Shown one piece after another: positions 16,011 through 25,182 of a stretch of 64,000 nt of DNA. The position numbers were made by a program, and so were the translations under genes. The notes beneath the pieces are model-generated. The model saw nothing but the letters and a program-made list of their open reading frames with translations. It was not told the origin of the DNA and ran no database searches. Numbering within the stretch: position 1 is the first letter of the stretch; each line of letters starts with the position of its first letter. The stretch is from Streptomyces sp. JJ38 (lineage in GTDB: Bacteria > Actinomycetota > Actinomycetes > Streptomycetales > Streptomycetaceae), in assembly GCF_019303475.1 (NCBI RefSeq), contig NZ_JABLSI010000022.1, positions 1-64,000 on the forward strand. Direction: 5' to 3'.

Positions 16011-16230
16011 ATCTGTCATCGGAACCTGAGAGGTTCGCCGCAGACCCATTCGGGCCACGGCTTGCACCTTCGGTGGGACGGCCCGGAGATCCGGAACCCG
16101 CCCGCTTTTCAGATCTGCCTCGCTCGCGCGGTATCGGGGCCTGAGAGATTCAAGGGAGGACTTGCTCCTTCGGCGCCCCCCATCTGGTGACCGGTGCCCC
16201 GGTGACCAGAATGCGGAGACTCTCCCGCGC
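16011..16230 (-). promoter_or_regulatory. Tandem glycine riboswitch
   Basis: Read on the minus strand, the leader shows two aptamers in series. The first runs from GCGGGAGAGTC through GCCGAAGGAGCAAG to CTCTCAGGCCCCGATACCG. The second has CCGAAGGTGCAAGCC and ends CCTCTCAGGTTCCGATGACA. These are the conserved elements of glycine aptamers, and the cooperative two-aptamer layout is the standard one before gcvT. The 3' end of the second aptamer is about 35 bases before the gcvT ATG, so control of translation initiation or early termination are both possible. In actinobacteria this class switches glycine cleavage genes on. Confidence 0.95.
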
Positions 16231-16467
16231 GTGCTCGAACGGCCGGTATGAAGTTCGCGGGCACATCATTGCACGCGAAATCGCGCGCGAACCAGCCACC
16301 CGTGAGGCCCGCGGGAACAGGCCCGCGTTCGCGTCGCACCGTAGCCGGAGGGAACCGCAGCGTGGCGGGCGGTCATCATAGGGGATGCTGCCCAGGGAAG
16401 GCTGTACAGGAAGGGCCGCACAGGAGCGCCGCGCCGAGCGCGTGGGGCCCCGGGAGGGAGAAGCGGC

Positions 16468-17139
16468 ATGATCCGGAACGAACCCAGGTTCGGCCCAGCG
16501 CAGCCCTGCCCCGCCGTGGTCGGGGTACCGCGGCAGCCTGCCGTGCCCCCGCGTGGGCGCGTCCCCGCCAGAGTCCGGGATCTGCGGGCCCCGGCCCGCG
16601 CCCTCCCCGTGACGTTCCCCGGCGGCGACCGGGTGGTCGTCTCCGGGGTGCCCGGCAGCGGCAAGTCCACCCTCATCCGCGCCCTGACCGCGCGCTCCGA
16701 GGACGCCGTCGCCGTGGACTCGCAGGAGGTCCGCGAGCTGTGGGAGCGCCGTGTGCCGCGCTGGCTGCCGTACGCCCTCTACCGCCCCGCGGTGCGGATC
16801 GACCACTACCGGCGGCTGCGGCGCGCGCTCGCCGGCGGATCCGGGGTGGTCGTCCACGACTGTGGGAACCTCCCCTGGGTACGGCGCTGGCTCGCCCGCG
16901 ACGCCCGGCGGCGCGGCGTGCGGCTGCACCTGATCGTCCTGGACGTGCCGCCCGGCACCGCGCTGAACGGACAGGCCGAACGCGGCCGGACGGTCTCCCC
17001 CTACGCCTTCGCCCGGCACCGGCGTGCCACGGGCAGGCTGCTGGCCGAGCTGGAGGCGGGCCGCCTCCCCGCGGCCTGCGACACGGCGCTCATCGTCGAC
17101 CGCTCCTACACCGACGTCCTGCACGGCCCCCGCGACTGA
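16468..17139 (+). CDS. P-loop ATPase/kinase-like protein
   Basis: The product is 223 residues. A Walker A motif GVPGSGKST is at about 60-68, and VVVHDCGNLPW follows at about 128, where a Walker-B-like aspartate would sit. The rest is Arg-rich and helical, as in the small zeta-toxin/adenylylsulfate-kinase-like P-loop family. Substrate is unknown. The ATG has a strong GGAGGGAG ribosome binding site. It is divergent from the glycine operon and followed by two SseB genes, an arrangement I recall as conserved in Streptomyces. Confidence 0.8.
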   Translation: MIRNEPRFGPAQPCPAVVGVPRQPAVPPRGRVPARVRDLRAPARALPVTFPGGDRVVVSGVPGSGKSTLIRALTARSEDAVAVDSQEVRELWERRVPRWLPYALYRPAVRIDHYRRLRRALAGGSGVVVHDCGNLPWVRRWLARDARRRGVRLHLIVLDVPPGTALNGQAERGRTVSPYAFARHRRATGRLLAELEAGRLPAACDTALIVDRSYTDVLHGPRD

Positions 17140-17154
17140 CTCGGGGCACCGGGG

Positions 17155-17189
17155 CACCGGGGAGCCCCGGTGGCCGGGCGCGCGCCCGG
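17155..17189 (+). terminator. Two adjacent GC hairpins after the P-loop gene
   Basis: CACCGGGG/CCCCGGTG with a 2-base loop (17155-17172) is followed immediately by the perfect 16-bp palindrome 17174-17189. The position 15 bases after the stop fits a terminator. No T-run follows. Confidence 0.6.
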
Positions 17190-17247
17190 GGCCGAAGATC
17201 ACCCGCCTGCCGCCGGGGCCGCGGAACGACGACAGTAAGGTGCAGCC

Positions 17248-18078
17248 ATGACCGTTCCGCCGCAGTCAGGGCAGCCCCGGCCGGGGACGCCGCACGCACC
17301 AGCGCCACCCCCGCACTCCGGGCCCGGGCACGGCGGCGGCTGGCCCGGCAACGAGCTGGAGGAGACGCTCGCGGCCGCCGTGGGCAGCCCCGGAGCCGGG
17401 GCCCGGCTGATGGAGGTCCTGGGGCGCAGCAGCCTGTGGGTGCCGCTGCCGGAGGGCGGCGGCCCGGACAGCCGTGACGTGGACCTGCCGACGATCGAGC
17501 TGGACGGCGGCGCGGTCTACGTCCCCGTCTACAGCTCCGAGCAGCAGTTCCACCAGTGTGTGCGGGTGCCGATGAGCTTCGCCGTCGTCCCCGCCCGGGA
17601 GTTCGCCCGCGGTCTGCCCCCGCACGTCGGCGTCGCGATCAACCCCGAGGGCGTCGTCGGCGCCCCTCTGCCGCCCGAGGCCGTGGCGCTGCTGTGCCGC
17701 GAAGGCGGGGCCGAACGCGTCCCCGGCACGCCGAGCGGCGCCCGGGTACGCCTCTTCGAGCCGGACTGGCAGGACGATCCGGTCGACTTCCTCTCCGCCG
17801 TCGCCGCGGAGTTCGCCGCCCTGCCCCAGATCCGCGGCGCGCGCCGCGGGCTCGCCAGCGCCGAGGGCGACCCGCCCGCGCTGTTCGTCGGCGTCGAGCT
17901 GGACCTGCTGGAACCCGAAGCCCGGCAGGCCACCCACGACGCCGTGGCCAGGGTCCTGGGCGTGCATGCGGTCCGCTGGCCCGTGCAGCTCGTCTTCCTC
18001 GACGCGGCCCCGCAGGACCCGGTCGTGGGCTGGCTCCGCGAGTGCGTGCGGCCCTTCTACTCACGCGCCCCTGAGTAG
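17248..18078 (+). CDS. SseB-family protein
   Basis: The product is 276 residues with a disordered Pro/Gly-rich start (1-33). An SseB N-terminal-type domain (about 35-140) has SSLWVPLP, GAVYVPVYSSEQQFHQ and MSFAVVPAREFARGLPPHVGVAINP. A C-terminal domain covers about 165-270. SseB is named for enhanced serine sensitivity in E. coli, and the biochemical role is unknown. Its place beside a glycine/serine operon is suggestive but unproven. The second SseB-like gene follows after 168 bases. Confidence 0.85.
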   Translation: MTVPPQSGQPRPGTPHAPAPPPHSGPGHGGGWPGNELEETLAAAVGSPGAGARLMEVLGRSSLWVPLPEGGGPDSRDVDLPTIELDGGAVYVPVYSSEQQFHQCVRVPMSFAVVPAREFARGLPPHVGVAINPEGVVGAPLPPEAVALLCREGGAERVPGTPSGARVRLFEPDWQDDPVDFLSAVAAEFAALPQIRGARRGLASAEGDPPALFVGVELDLLEPEARQATHDAVARVLGVHAVRWPVQLVFLDAAPQDPVVGWLRECVRPFYSRAPE

Positions 18079-18246
18079 ACTGCCCCGTCGGCCTGAGTAC
18101 GGGCGGCCCCGCCGGGGTGGGTGCGTGGCGCGGCGCGGCTGAGTAGTCCCGGACCTGCCACCTCGGGCTCGTAAGGTGATTGGATACCTCAAGGGGGCGC
18201 TCGCCGGTGCCCGGAGCACGGACGAGAGCGGAGAAGGGCGGCGGAC

Positions 18247-19017
18247 GTGAGCGCGGGTGAGAGCGTCAGGGAGCTGCTGCGCCAGGTGTCGCCCGGCCGG
18301 GACGACAGGTACGACCGCTACGAGGCACTGCTGCACGCCCTGGCCGACGCCCCGGTGTGGCCGCTGCTGTGGGACGGCGCGGCGGACGACCCGGAAGCGC
18401 ACTACGCGCGCATGGACGTGGCGGGCCACCCCTACGTCCCCTCTGTGACCTCACCTCAGGAGCTGCACGCCAGCGGCTGGGCCCGCGGCCACACCTCGGC
18501 CACCGGGCGGGACGTCGCCGCGGCCCTCTACCCGCACCGCATCGGTCTGTGGCTCGACCCGCACGGCCCCGGCGGCGGGCTCGGCGTCCCCTGGCCGGAC
18601 CTGCGCCGCATCGCCGGCGGGCTGGACCGGCTGGCCGCGGGGCCGCTCCACATCAGCGAGCCCACCGTGCGGGCCCCGCAGTTCTACGCCCAGCTCACCC
18701 ACCACGCGCAGCGCACCCCCGCCGTGCGCAGCCTGCGCCGTGCCTGGGTCCGCCCCGCGGTCGGCGCGGCCTTCCTGGTCATCGGCGTCGACGTGTACGA
18801 GCCGGGCCCCGGCGCCGCGCACACCGGGCTCGCGGTGGTCCGTCAGGCCGCCGGCGCGCTGCCGCCCGGGCTGCCCGTCTCCGTCGTCACCATGTCCGAC
18901 GCGCACGAGCCCGTGGCGATGTGGCTGCACGCCAACTCCCGCCCGTTCTTCGACCGGGACGCCGCGGTGTCGGCGGGTGCTCCCGCCCGCGGGTACGGCT
19001 ACCCGCACGCCCGCTGA
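18247..19017 (+). CDS. Second SseB-like protein
   Basis: The product is 256 residues. It lacks a clear N-terminal SseB repeat but shares the C-terminal half with its neighbour: a long helix, GAAFLVIGVDVYEPGP, VVRQAAGALPPGLPVSVVTMSD and the same ending pattern (WLHANSRPFFDRD, compare WLRECVRPFYSRA). It is thus a divergent tandem paralogue. The GTG start follows GGCGGAC, a weak ribosome binding site. Function is unknown. Confidence 0.8.
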   Translation: MSAGESVRELLRQVSPGRDDRYDRYEALLHALADAPVWPLLWDGAADDPEAHYARMDVAGHPYVPSVTSPQELHASGWARGHTSATGRDVAAALYPHRIGLWLDPHGPGGGLGVPWPDLRRIAGGLDRLAAGPLHISEPTVRAPQFYAQLTHHAQRTPAVRSLRRAWVRPAVGAAFLVIGVDVYEPGPGAAHTGLAVVRQAAGALPPGLPVSVVTMSDAHEPVAMWLHANSRPFFDRDAAVSAGAPARGYGYPHAR

Positions 19018-19160
19018 CAAGTCGCTGGGCCTGTACGCATTTGCGCCCGTGGGGCGCCTTTCGAGCGGCTGTCGACATGGTGCGGCGTATCGCCCCATAC
19101 GCTGCCGCGCCCCGCCCCCGAGCGGCTGGTCTCAGCTCGGTATCACCGGCATGCGGACGG

Positions 19161-19189
19161 TTCACACCTCTATGGATGCACAGTAATGT
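19161..19189 (+). promoter_or_regulatory. Candidate vegetative promoter for the peptide transporter
   Basis: TTCACA at 19161-19166 and TAATGT at 19184-19189 are 17 bases apart, close to the sigma-70/HrdB consensus. A start site near 19196 would leave a 40-base leader before the binding-protein gene. Confidence 0.45.
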
Positions 19190-19235
19190 GCGGGCGACCA
19201 GAATCTGTTGCACCACCAGACCCCTGAGGTGGACG

Positions 19236-20906
19236 ATGCGTAAAACCAGATCCAGGGTCGTCAAGGCGATCGCGGCCACCCTAGCGGTCGGACTGATAAC
19301 GGCCGGATGTGCCAGCGAGCGTGACGACGACGGCGGCAACGGCGAGGGCGGCGGAACGTTCGTCTTCGGCGCCCCGGGCGACCCCTCGTCCCTGGACCCG
19401 GCACTGGCCAGCGACGGTGAGACGTTCCGCGTCACCCGGCAGGCCTTCGAGGCGCTGATCGAGCACGAGCCGGGCGGTTCCAAGCTGGTCGGCGGCCTGG
19501 CGGAGTCGTGGGAGAGCAACGACGCCGGCACCGAGTGGACGTTCAACCTCCGCGACGGCGTCGAGTTCCACGACGGCGAGAAGCTGACGGCCGAGGCCGT
19601 CTGCGCCAACTACGACCACTGGTTCAACTGGACCGGTACGTACCAGAACAAGGCGGTCTCCTACTACTGGCAGACCATCATGGGCGGCTTCGCGAAGAAC
19701 GAGAGCGAGGACACCGCCGAGCCCAACTACAAGGGCTGCACCGCCAAGGACGAGCTCACCGCCGTCATCTCGGTGCACGAGGCCTCCGCCAACCTGCCGG
19801 GCGGCTTCTCCCTCCAGGCGCTGGCCATCCACTCGCCGAAGGCCATCGAGGCCTACGAGAAGGAGGCCGCCAGCGGCGAGGGTGACGCCATCAAGTACCC
19901 GAAGTACAGCCAGGAGGCCGGCACCGTCGCCGGCACCGGCCCGTTCCGCATCAAGGAGTGGGACAAGGGCAACAAGGAAGTCACCCTGGAGCGCTTCGAC
20001 GCGTACTGGGGCGAGAAGGCCGGTGTCGAGAAGCTCGTCTTCCGCACGATCTCCGAGGAGAACGCCCGCCGTCAGGCGCTGGAGGCCGAGGGCATCCACG
20101 GCTACGACCTGGTCGCGCCCTCGGACGTCTCCGGTCTTGAGGAGAAGGGCTTCCAGGTCCCGGTCCGCGGCGTCTTCAACATCTTCTACCTCGGGATGTC
20201 GCAGGGTGGGAACGACGCCCTGAAGAAGAAGGACGTCCGGCAGGCGATCACCCACGCCATCGACCGGGAGAACATCGTCAACACCCAGCTCCCCGAGGGC
20301 GGTGTCGCCGCCACCCAGTTCATGCCGAAGACGGTGGACGGCTACTCGGAGAACGTCGCGACCTACGAGCACAGCACCGACAAGGCCAAGAAGCTGCTGG
20401 CGGACGCGGGCGAGTCGGATCTGACGATCGACTTCTGCTACCCGACCGAGGTCACCCGCCCGTACATGCCGGCCCCGGCCGACATGTTCGAGCTGATGAA
20501 GGCCGACCTGGAGAAGGCCGGCATCACGGTCAACCCGAAGCCCATGACGTGGGCCCCGGACTACCTGGACGCCACCGAGAAGGGCTCCTGCGCCCTGCAC
20601 ATCCTCGGCTGGACCGGTGACTTCAACGATGGTTTCAACTTCATCGGCACCTGGTTCAACGGCTTCGACGAGCAGTGGGGCTTCCGTGAGCCGGCCATCT
20701 TCGACGCGGTGAAGACCGCCGGGTCGGAGCCCGACGTCGCCAAGCGCGTCGAGCTCTACAAGAAGGCCAACGAGGCGATCATGGAGTACATCCCGGGCGT
20801 GCCGATCTCGTCCTCGCCCCCGTCGATCGCCTTCGCCAAGACCGTGAACCCGCCGACGACCTCCCCGCTGACCCAGGAGAACTTCGCCGAGGTCAGCTTC
20901 AAGTAA
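19236..20906 (+). CDS. Peptide-type ABC transporter substrate-binding lipoprotein
   Basis: The 556-residue product starts at ATG 19236 after GAGGTGG. A lipoprotein signal with lipobox LITAGC is followed by an acidic Gly-rich linker. The body is a family-5 (OppA/DppA) solute-binding protein: GDPSSLDPALASDGETFRVTR, AESWESNDAGTEWTFNLRDGVEFHDG and VRQAITHAIDRENIV, here quoted in parts. The family delivers oligopeptides, dipeptides or similar solutes to the permease, and specificity cannot be read. It is followed by two permeases and two ATPases. A strong hairpin after it would make this gene more highly expressed than the rest. Confidence 0.95.
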   Translation: MRKTRSRVVKAIAATLAVGLITAGCASERDDDGGNGEGGGTFVFGAPGDPSSLDPALASDGETFRVTRQAFEALIEHEPGGSKLVGGLAESWESNDAGTEWTFNLRDGVEFHDGEKLTAEAVCANYDHWFNWTGTYQNKAVSYYWQTIMGGFAKNESEDTAEPNYKGCTAKDELTAVISVHEASANLPGGFSLQALAIHSPKAIEAYEKEAASGEGDAIKYPKYSQEAGTVAGTGPFRIKEWDKGNKEVTLERFDAYWGEKAGVEKLVFRTISEENARRQALEAEGIHGYDLVAPSDVSGLEEKGFQVPVRGVFNIFYLGMSQGGNDALKKKDVRQAITHAIDRENIVNTQLPEGGVAATQFMPKTVDGYSENVATYEHSTDKAKKLLADAGESDLTIDFCYPTEVTRPYMPAPADMFELMKADLEKAGITVNPKPMTWAPDYLDATEKGSCALHILGWTGDFNDGFNFIGTWFNGFDEQWGFREPAIFDAVKTAGSEPDVAKRVELYKKANEAIMEYIPGVPISSSPPSIAFAKTVNPPTTSPLTQENFAEVSFK

Positions 20907-20922
20907 GCACACCAGCACGTGC

Positions 20923-20960
20923 GGTCCGCCCGGCCACCACATCCCGTGGCCGGGCGGACC
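20923..20960 (+). terminator. Perfect 15-bp hairpin between binding protein and permease genes
   Basis: Bases 20923-20937 pair with 20946-20960 around an 8-base loop, 17 bases after the stop. It probably acts as a partial terminator or 3' stabiliser, the usual means of raising binding-protein levels over the membrane subunits. Confidence 0.75.
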
Positions 20961-21006
20961 ACGTCTCAAGCCCTAGTTCGAACCCCAAGAAAGGGGGTAG
21001 TGCGGG

Positions 21007-22011
21007 GTGTTGCGTCTCGTCGTACGCAGACTGCTGCAGCTCATACCCACCCTGTTGGGCCTGTCGGTCCTCCTCTTCGCCTGGGTCCGCCTGCTGCCGG
21101 GCGGACCGGCCGCCGCCATCCTCGGCGAGAGAGCCACGGCGGCCGACAAGGCCCAGATCGAGAAGGCGCTCGGCCTCGACCAGCCCTTGTGGGTGCAGTA
21201 CTGGCGCTTCCTGGAGCGGCTCGGCCAGCTCGACCTCGGTACCTCGACCCAGACCGGACAGCCGGTGTGGGACGAGTTCACCCGCGCCTTCCCCGCCACC
21301 GTGGAACTGGGCATCACGGCCATGGTGATCGCCGTCGCGGTGGGCATCCCCCTCGGCTACTTCGCCGCCCGGCGGCGCGGCGGCTGGCTGGACGTCACCG
21401 CCGTCTCCGGCTCCCTGGTCGGCATCTGCATCCCGGTGTTCTTCCTCGCCTACATCCTCAAGGCGGTCTTCGCCGTCGAGCTGGGCTGGTTCCCGAGCTA
21501 CGGCCGCCAGACCACCGGCATCGACGCCACCGAGGTCACCGGTTTCTACGTCCTCGACGGCCTGCTCACCGGTGAGTTCGACGCCTCCTGGGACGCCCTG
21601 CGGCACCTCGTGCTGCCCGCCCTGGCGCTCGCCTCCATCCCGCTGGCGATCATCACCCGCATGACGCGGGCCAGCGTGCTGGAGGTGCTGGGCGAGGACT
21701 ACGTCCGCACCGCCGAGTCCAAGGGCCTCAAGCAGAGCGTGGTCCGCGGCCGGCACGTCATGCGCAACGCCCTGCTTCCCGTCGTCACCGCGATCGGGCT
21801 GCTGACGGGTGGCCTGCTCTCCGGGGCCGTGCTCACCGAGTCGGTGTTCGCCTTCGGCGGCATCGGCTCCTTCATCAAGACGGGCATCGACCAGCGCGAC
21901 TACCCCGTGCTCGTCGGCTTCATCATGTTCATCGCCCTGGCCTACGTCATCATCAACCTGCTGGTCGATCTGGCGTACAGCCTCATCGACCCGAGAGTGC
22001 GGGTGCACTGA
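21007..22011 (+). CDS. ABC transporter permease (OppB/DppB type)
   Basis: The product is 334 residues with six membrane segments. It opens with LRLVVRRLLQLIPTLLGLSVL and has the GPAAAILGERATAADKAQIEKALGLDQPL-type periplasmic start of the family (quoted in part). The EAA coupling loop is seen as EVLGEDYVRTAESKGLKQ at about 230. The start is GTG 21007 after AGGGGGT. Its stop overlaps the next permease start by one base. Confidence 0.95.
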   Translation: MLRLVVRRLLQLIPTLLGLSVLLFAWVRLLPGGPAAAILGERATAADKAQIEKALGLDQPLWVQYWRFLERLGQLDLGTSTQTGQPVWDEFTRAFPATVELGITAMVIAVAVGIPLGYFAARRRGGWLDVTAVSGSLVGICIPVFFLAYILKAVFAVELGWFPSYGRQTTGIDATEVTGFYVLDGLLTGEFDASWDALRHLVLPALALASIPLAIITRMTRASVLEVLGEDYVRTAESKGLKQSVVRGRHVMRNALLPVVTAIGLLTGGLLSGAVLTESVFAFGGIGSFIKTGIDQRDYPVLVGFIMFIALAYVIINLLVDLAYSLIDPRVRVH

Positions 22012-22964
22012 TGAGCACCAAGACCGACAAGATCGACCGGCTCGCGGAGCTCACCGCGAGCAGCGAGACCACCACGGGGCAGAGCCTGTGGGTCGAGGCC
22101 ATGCGCCGGCTGCGGCGCAGCAAGATGGCGCTCATCGGCGCCGCCGTCATCAGCGTGTTCCTGGTCCTGGCCGTCATCGGCCCGTGGATCGCGCCCTATG
22201 ACCCGACCGCGCAGCTCTGGCGCGGCGAGGTCTTCACCAACCGCAACGTCTTCGTGGGCCCGCGCGGCGAGAACTGGCTGGGGCTCGACCATCTCGCCCG
22301 GGACGAACTCTCCCGGATGCTGGTGGGCGCGCGGCAGACCCTGCTCGTCGGCATCGTCGCCACCCTGCTCGGCCTCTCCGTCGGCGCCCTCATCGGCGGC
22401 GCCTCCGGCGCTGCCCTCACCCTCGGCGGCGCCGTCGGCAAGCGCATCGACACCGTGGTCATGCGCTTCATCGACATGATGCTCGCGCTGCCCTCGCTGC
22501 TGCTGGCCGTGTCCATCGCCGCCGTGATGGGCCAGTCGCTGCTGGCCGTCATGATCGCGGTGGGTGTGGTGCAGATCCCCATCTTCGCCCGGCTGCTGCG
22601 CGGCGCGATGCTGGCCCAGGGCGGCTCCGACTACGTGCTGGCGGCCCAGTCGCTCGGGGTGCGCAAACGGCGCATCGCCCTCGGCCACGTCCTGCCCAAC
22701 TCGCTCAGCCCCGTCATCGTGCAGGCGACGCTGAGCCTGGCCACCGCCATCATCGAGGCCGCGGCCCTGTCCTTCCTGGGGCTCGGCAACCCCGACGCCT
22801 CCCAGCCGGAGTGGGGCGTCATGCTCGCCCAGGCCCAGGACTACCTCGACGCCGCGCCGATGCTGGCCGTGTACCCGGCGCTCGGCATCATCATCACCGC
22901 CCTCGGCTTCACCCTGCTGGGCGAGGCGATGCGCGAGGCCCTCGACCCGAAACTGCGGAGCTGA
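22011..22964 (+). CDS. ABC transporter permease (OppC/DppC type)
   Basis: The product is 317 residues. A cytoplasmic N-terminus is followed by a first helix (about 40-62), the family stretch GENWLGLDHLARDELSRMLVG and the core permease domain. The EAA loop reads AQGGSDYVLAAQSLGVRKRR. It starts at ATG 22011, overlapping the OppB-type stop by one base, and is followed 4 bases later by the ATPase gene. Confidence 0.95.
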   Translation: MSTKTDKIDRLAELTASSETTTGQSLWVEAMRRLRRSKMALIGAAVISVFLVLAVIGPWIAPYDPTAQLWRGEVFTNRNVFVGPRGENWLGLDHLARDELSRMLVGARQTLLVGIVATLLGLSVGALIGGASGAALTLGGAVGKRIDTVVMRFIDMMLALPSLLLAVSIAAVMGQSLLAVMIAVGVVQIPIFARLLRGAMLAQGGSDYVLAAQSLGVRKRRIALGHVLPNSLSPVIVQATLSLATAIIEAAALSFLGLGNPDASQPEWGVMLAQAQDYLDAAPMLAVYPALGIIITALGFTLLGEAMREALDPKLRS

Positions 22965-22968
22965 TGAC

Positions 22969-24057
22969 ATGCCGTTGCTTTCCGTGGACGAACTGACCAT
23001 CACCTTCAGCGGGCGCGGCAGCCGCGACGTCCGGGCCGTGGACGGCGTCTCCTTCGACGTCGACCAGGGCCAGGTCGTGGGTCTCGTCGGGGAGTCGGGC
23101 TGCGGCAAGTCCGTCACCTCGCTGGCTCTCATGGGCCTGCTGCCCGGCCGCGGTGTGCGGATCGGCGGCCGGGCCGAGTACGACGGCACCGACCTGCTGA
23201 AGCTGTCCAAGGCACGCATGCGGGACATGCGTGGCTCCCGGCTCGCCATGATCTTCCAGGACCCGCTGTCCTCCCTGAACCCGGTCGTCCCCATCGGCGT
23301 CCAGGTGACGGAGATCCTGCAGCGGCACCGGGGGATGAAAGGGGAGGCCGCCCGCAAGGAGGCCGCCCACCTGCTCGACCGGGTCGGCATCCCCGACCCG
23401 AACCGGCGGCTCAGGGAGTATCCGCACCAGCTCTCCGGCGGTATGCGGCAGCGCGCGCTCATCGCCATGGCCGTGGCCTGCGCGCCCAAGCTGCTCATCG
23501 CGGACGAGCCGACCACCGCGCTCGACGTCACCATCCAGGCGCAGATCCTGGAGCTGCTCAAGGAGCTGGTGGACGAGGAGGGCACCGCCCTGCTGATGAT
23601 CACCCACGACCTGGGTGTCGTCGCCGGGCTGTGCGACCAGGTCAATGTGCTCTACGCGGGCAAGGTCGTCGAGTCGGCCGAGCGACGCCCGCTCTTCGAC
23701 GCGCCGACCCACCCCTACGCGCACGGCCTGCTCGGCTCCATCCCCCGGCTGGACGCCCCGCGCGGGGAGCCGCTCAAGCCCATCCGCGGCTCCATCAACG
23801 ACCGCATCGACTGGGCCGACGGCTGTGCCTTCGCCCCGCGCTGCGACCACTACACCCTGGAGTGCCTGAGCGGTACGCCGGAGCTGCGCGAGCCGTTCAC
23901 GCCCGGCCACCAGGCCCGGTGCGTGAACCCGGTCGCGCGGGAGGGCGTCCCCGGCCGGGAGGCGGCCGATCCGGAGCAGCCCGGCCTGAAGAAGCCGGGC
24001 ACGCAGCGGTCCGGTGCGCAGAAGTCCGACCTGGAGAAGACGGAGGCCGGATCATGA
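22969..24057 (+). CDS. ABC transporter ATP-binding protein (OppD/DppD type)
   Basis: The product is 362 residues. Walker A is GESGCGKSV (about 43-51), the ABC signature is LSGGMRQR, Walker B is LLIADEPTTALD and the switch histidine is in MITHDL. The C-terminal oligopeptide-type extension has the Cys pattern FAPRCDHYTLEC...RCVNP that is often linked to an Fe-S site. A Pro/Lys/Gly-rich tail of about 35 residues follows. It ends in an ATGA overlap with the second ATPase. Confidence 0.95.
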   Translation: MPLLSVDELTITFSGRGSRDVRAVDGVSFDVDQGQVVGLVGESGCGKSVTSLALMGLLPGRGVRIGGRAEYDGTDLLKLSKARMRDMRGSRLAMIFQDPLSSLNPVVPIGVQVTEILQRHRGMKGEAARKEAAHLLDRVGIPDPNRRLREYPHQLSGGMRQRALIAMAVACAPKLLIADEPTTALDVTIQAQILELLKELVDEEGTALLMITHDLGVVAGLCDQVNVLYAGKVVESAERRPLFDAPTHPYAHGLLGSIPRLDAPRGEPLKPIRGSINDRIDWADGCAFAPRCDHYTLECLSGTPELREPFTPGHQARCVNPVAREGVPGREAADPEQPGLKKPGTQRSGAQKSDLEKTEAGS

Positions 24058-25094
24058 GCCTGCTCGAACTCGACGACGTCAAGGTGCACTTCCCGGTCAA
24101 GAAGGGCCTCTTCTTCGACCGGACCGTCGGCCACGTCTACGCCGTCGACGGGGTGTCCCTGAGCGTGGAAGCCGGGCAGACCTACGGCCTGGTGGGCGAG
24201 TCGGGCTGCGGGAAGACGACGCTCGGCCGCGCCGTGCTCCGGCTGGTGGACATCACCTCGGGCGGTGTCGTCTTCGACGGCACGGACCTCGCCCAGCTCC
24301 CGAACGAGGAGATGCGGCAGCGGCGGCAGCGGCTCCAGATGGTCTTCCAGGACCCGCTGGGCAGCCTCAACCCGCGGCAGAACATCGAGTCCATCCTCGC
24401 CGAGGGCATGGCCGCGCACGGTATCGGCGCGGGTGCCGAGGAGCGCCGCGAGCGCATCCTCGACATCCTGGCCAGGGTGGGGCTCCCGGCCAACTCGCTC
24501 TCCCGCTACCCGCACGAGTTCTCCGGCGGTCAGCGGCAGCGCATCGGCATCGCCCGCGCGCTGGTGCTGGAGCCGGACGTCATCATCTGCGACGAGCCGG
24601 TCTCCGCGCTGGACGTGTCCATCCAGGCGCAGGTGCTCAACCTGCTGGAGGAGCTCCAGGAGTCGATGGGCCTGACGTACCTCGTCATCGCCCACGACCT
24701 GGCGGTGGTGCGGCACATCTCCGACGTCATCGGCGTCATGTACCTGGGCTCGCTGGTGGAGGAGGCGCCCAGCGACCTGCTGTACGCCCAGCCGCGCCAC
24801 CCCTACACCCGGGCGCTGATGTCGGCCGTGCCGGTGCCCGACCCGGAGGTGGAGGACGCCCGCGAGCGCATCCTTCTCACCGGCGACCTGCCCTCCCCGG
24901 CCAACCCGCCGACCGGCTGCCGGTTCCACACCCGCTGCCCGTGGAAGCAGGAGAAGCTGTGCGCCACGGACCGGCCCGCGCTGACGGACGTCGGCGACGG
25001 CCACCGGGTGGCCTGTCACTACGCCGCCGAGATCGCCGACGGCACGATCACGCCCGCCGGTGAACGGAAGGCCCCGGCGGAGGCCCCGGCCTGA
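24054..25094 (+). CDS. ABC transporter ATP-binding protein (OppF/DppF type)
   Basis: The product is 346 residues. I chose ATG 24054 (MSLLELDDVKVHFPVKKG), the family start, which overlaps the preceding stop. Walker A is GESGCGKTT, the signature is FSGGQRQR and Walker B is VIICDEPVSALD. The C-terminal Cys motif is CRFHTRCPWKQEKLC. With the preceding ATPase it forms the heterodimeric motor of the peptide transporter. A perfect hairpin follows the stop. Confidence 0.95.
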   Translation: MSLLELDDVKVHFPVKKGLFFDRTVGHVYAVDGVSLSVEAGQTYGLVGESGCGKTTLGRAVLRLVDITSGGVVFDGTDLAQLPNEEMRQRRQRLQMVFQDPLGSLNPRQNIESILAEGMAAHGIGAGAEERRERILDILARVGLPANSLSRYPHEFSGGQRQRIGIARALVLEPDVIICDEPVSALDVSIQAQVLNLLEELQESMGLTYLVIAHDLAVVRHISDVIGVMYLGSLVEEAPSDLLYAQPRHPYTRALMSAVPVPDPEVEDARERILLTGDLPSPANPPTGCRFHTRCPWKQEKLCATDRPALTDVGDGHRVACHYAAEIADGTITPAGERKAPAEAPA

Positions 25095-25098
25095 TCAC

Positions 25099-25137
25099 CG
25101 CCGTTCCCCGCGCCCCGCAAGGGTGCGGGGAACGGCG
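25099..25137. terminator. Bidirectional terminator, peptide transporter / TRIC gene
   Basis: A perfect 13-bp stem (25099-25111 with 25125-25137) with a 13-base loop lies between two convergent genes, 5 bases after the transporter operon stop. Confidence 0.85.
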
Positions 25138-25182
25138 CGACGGGCCTTACGCGGGCCGGCGACGCACACGCGGGGGTGCCGC

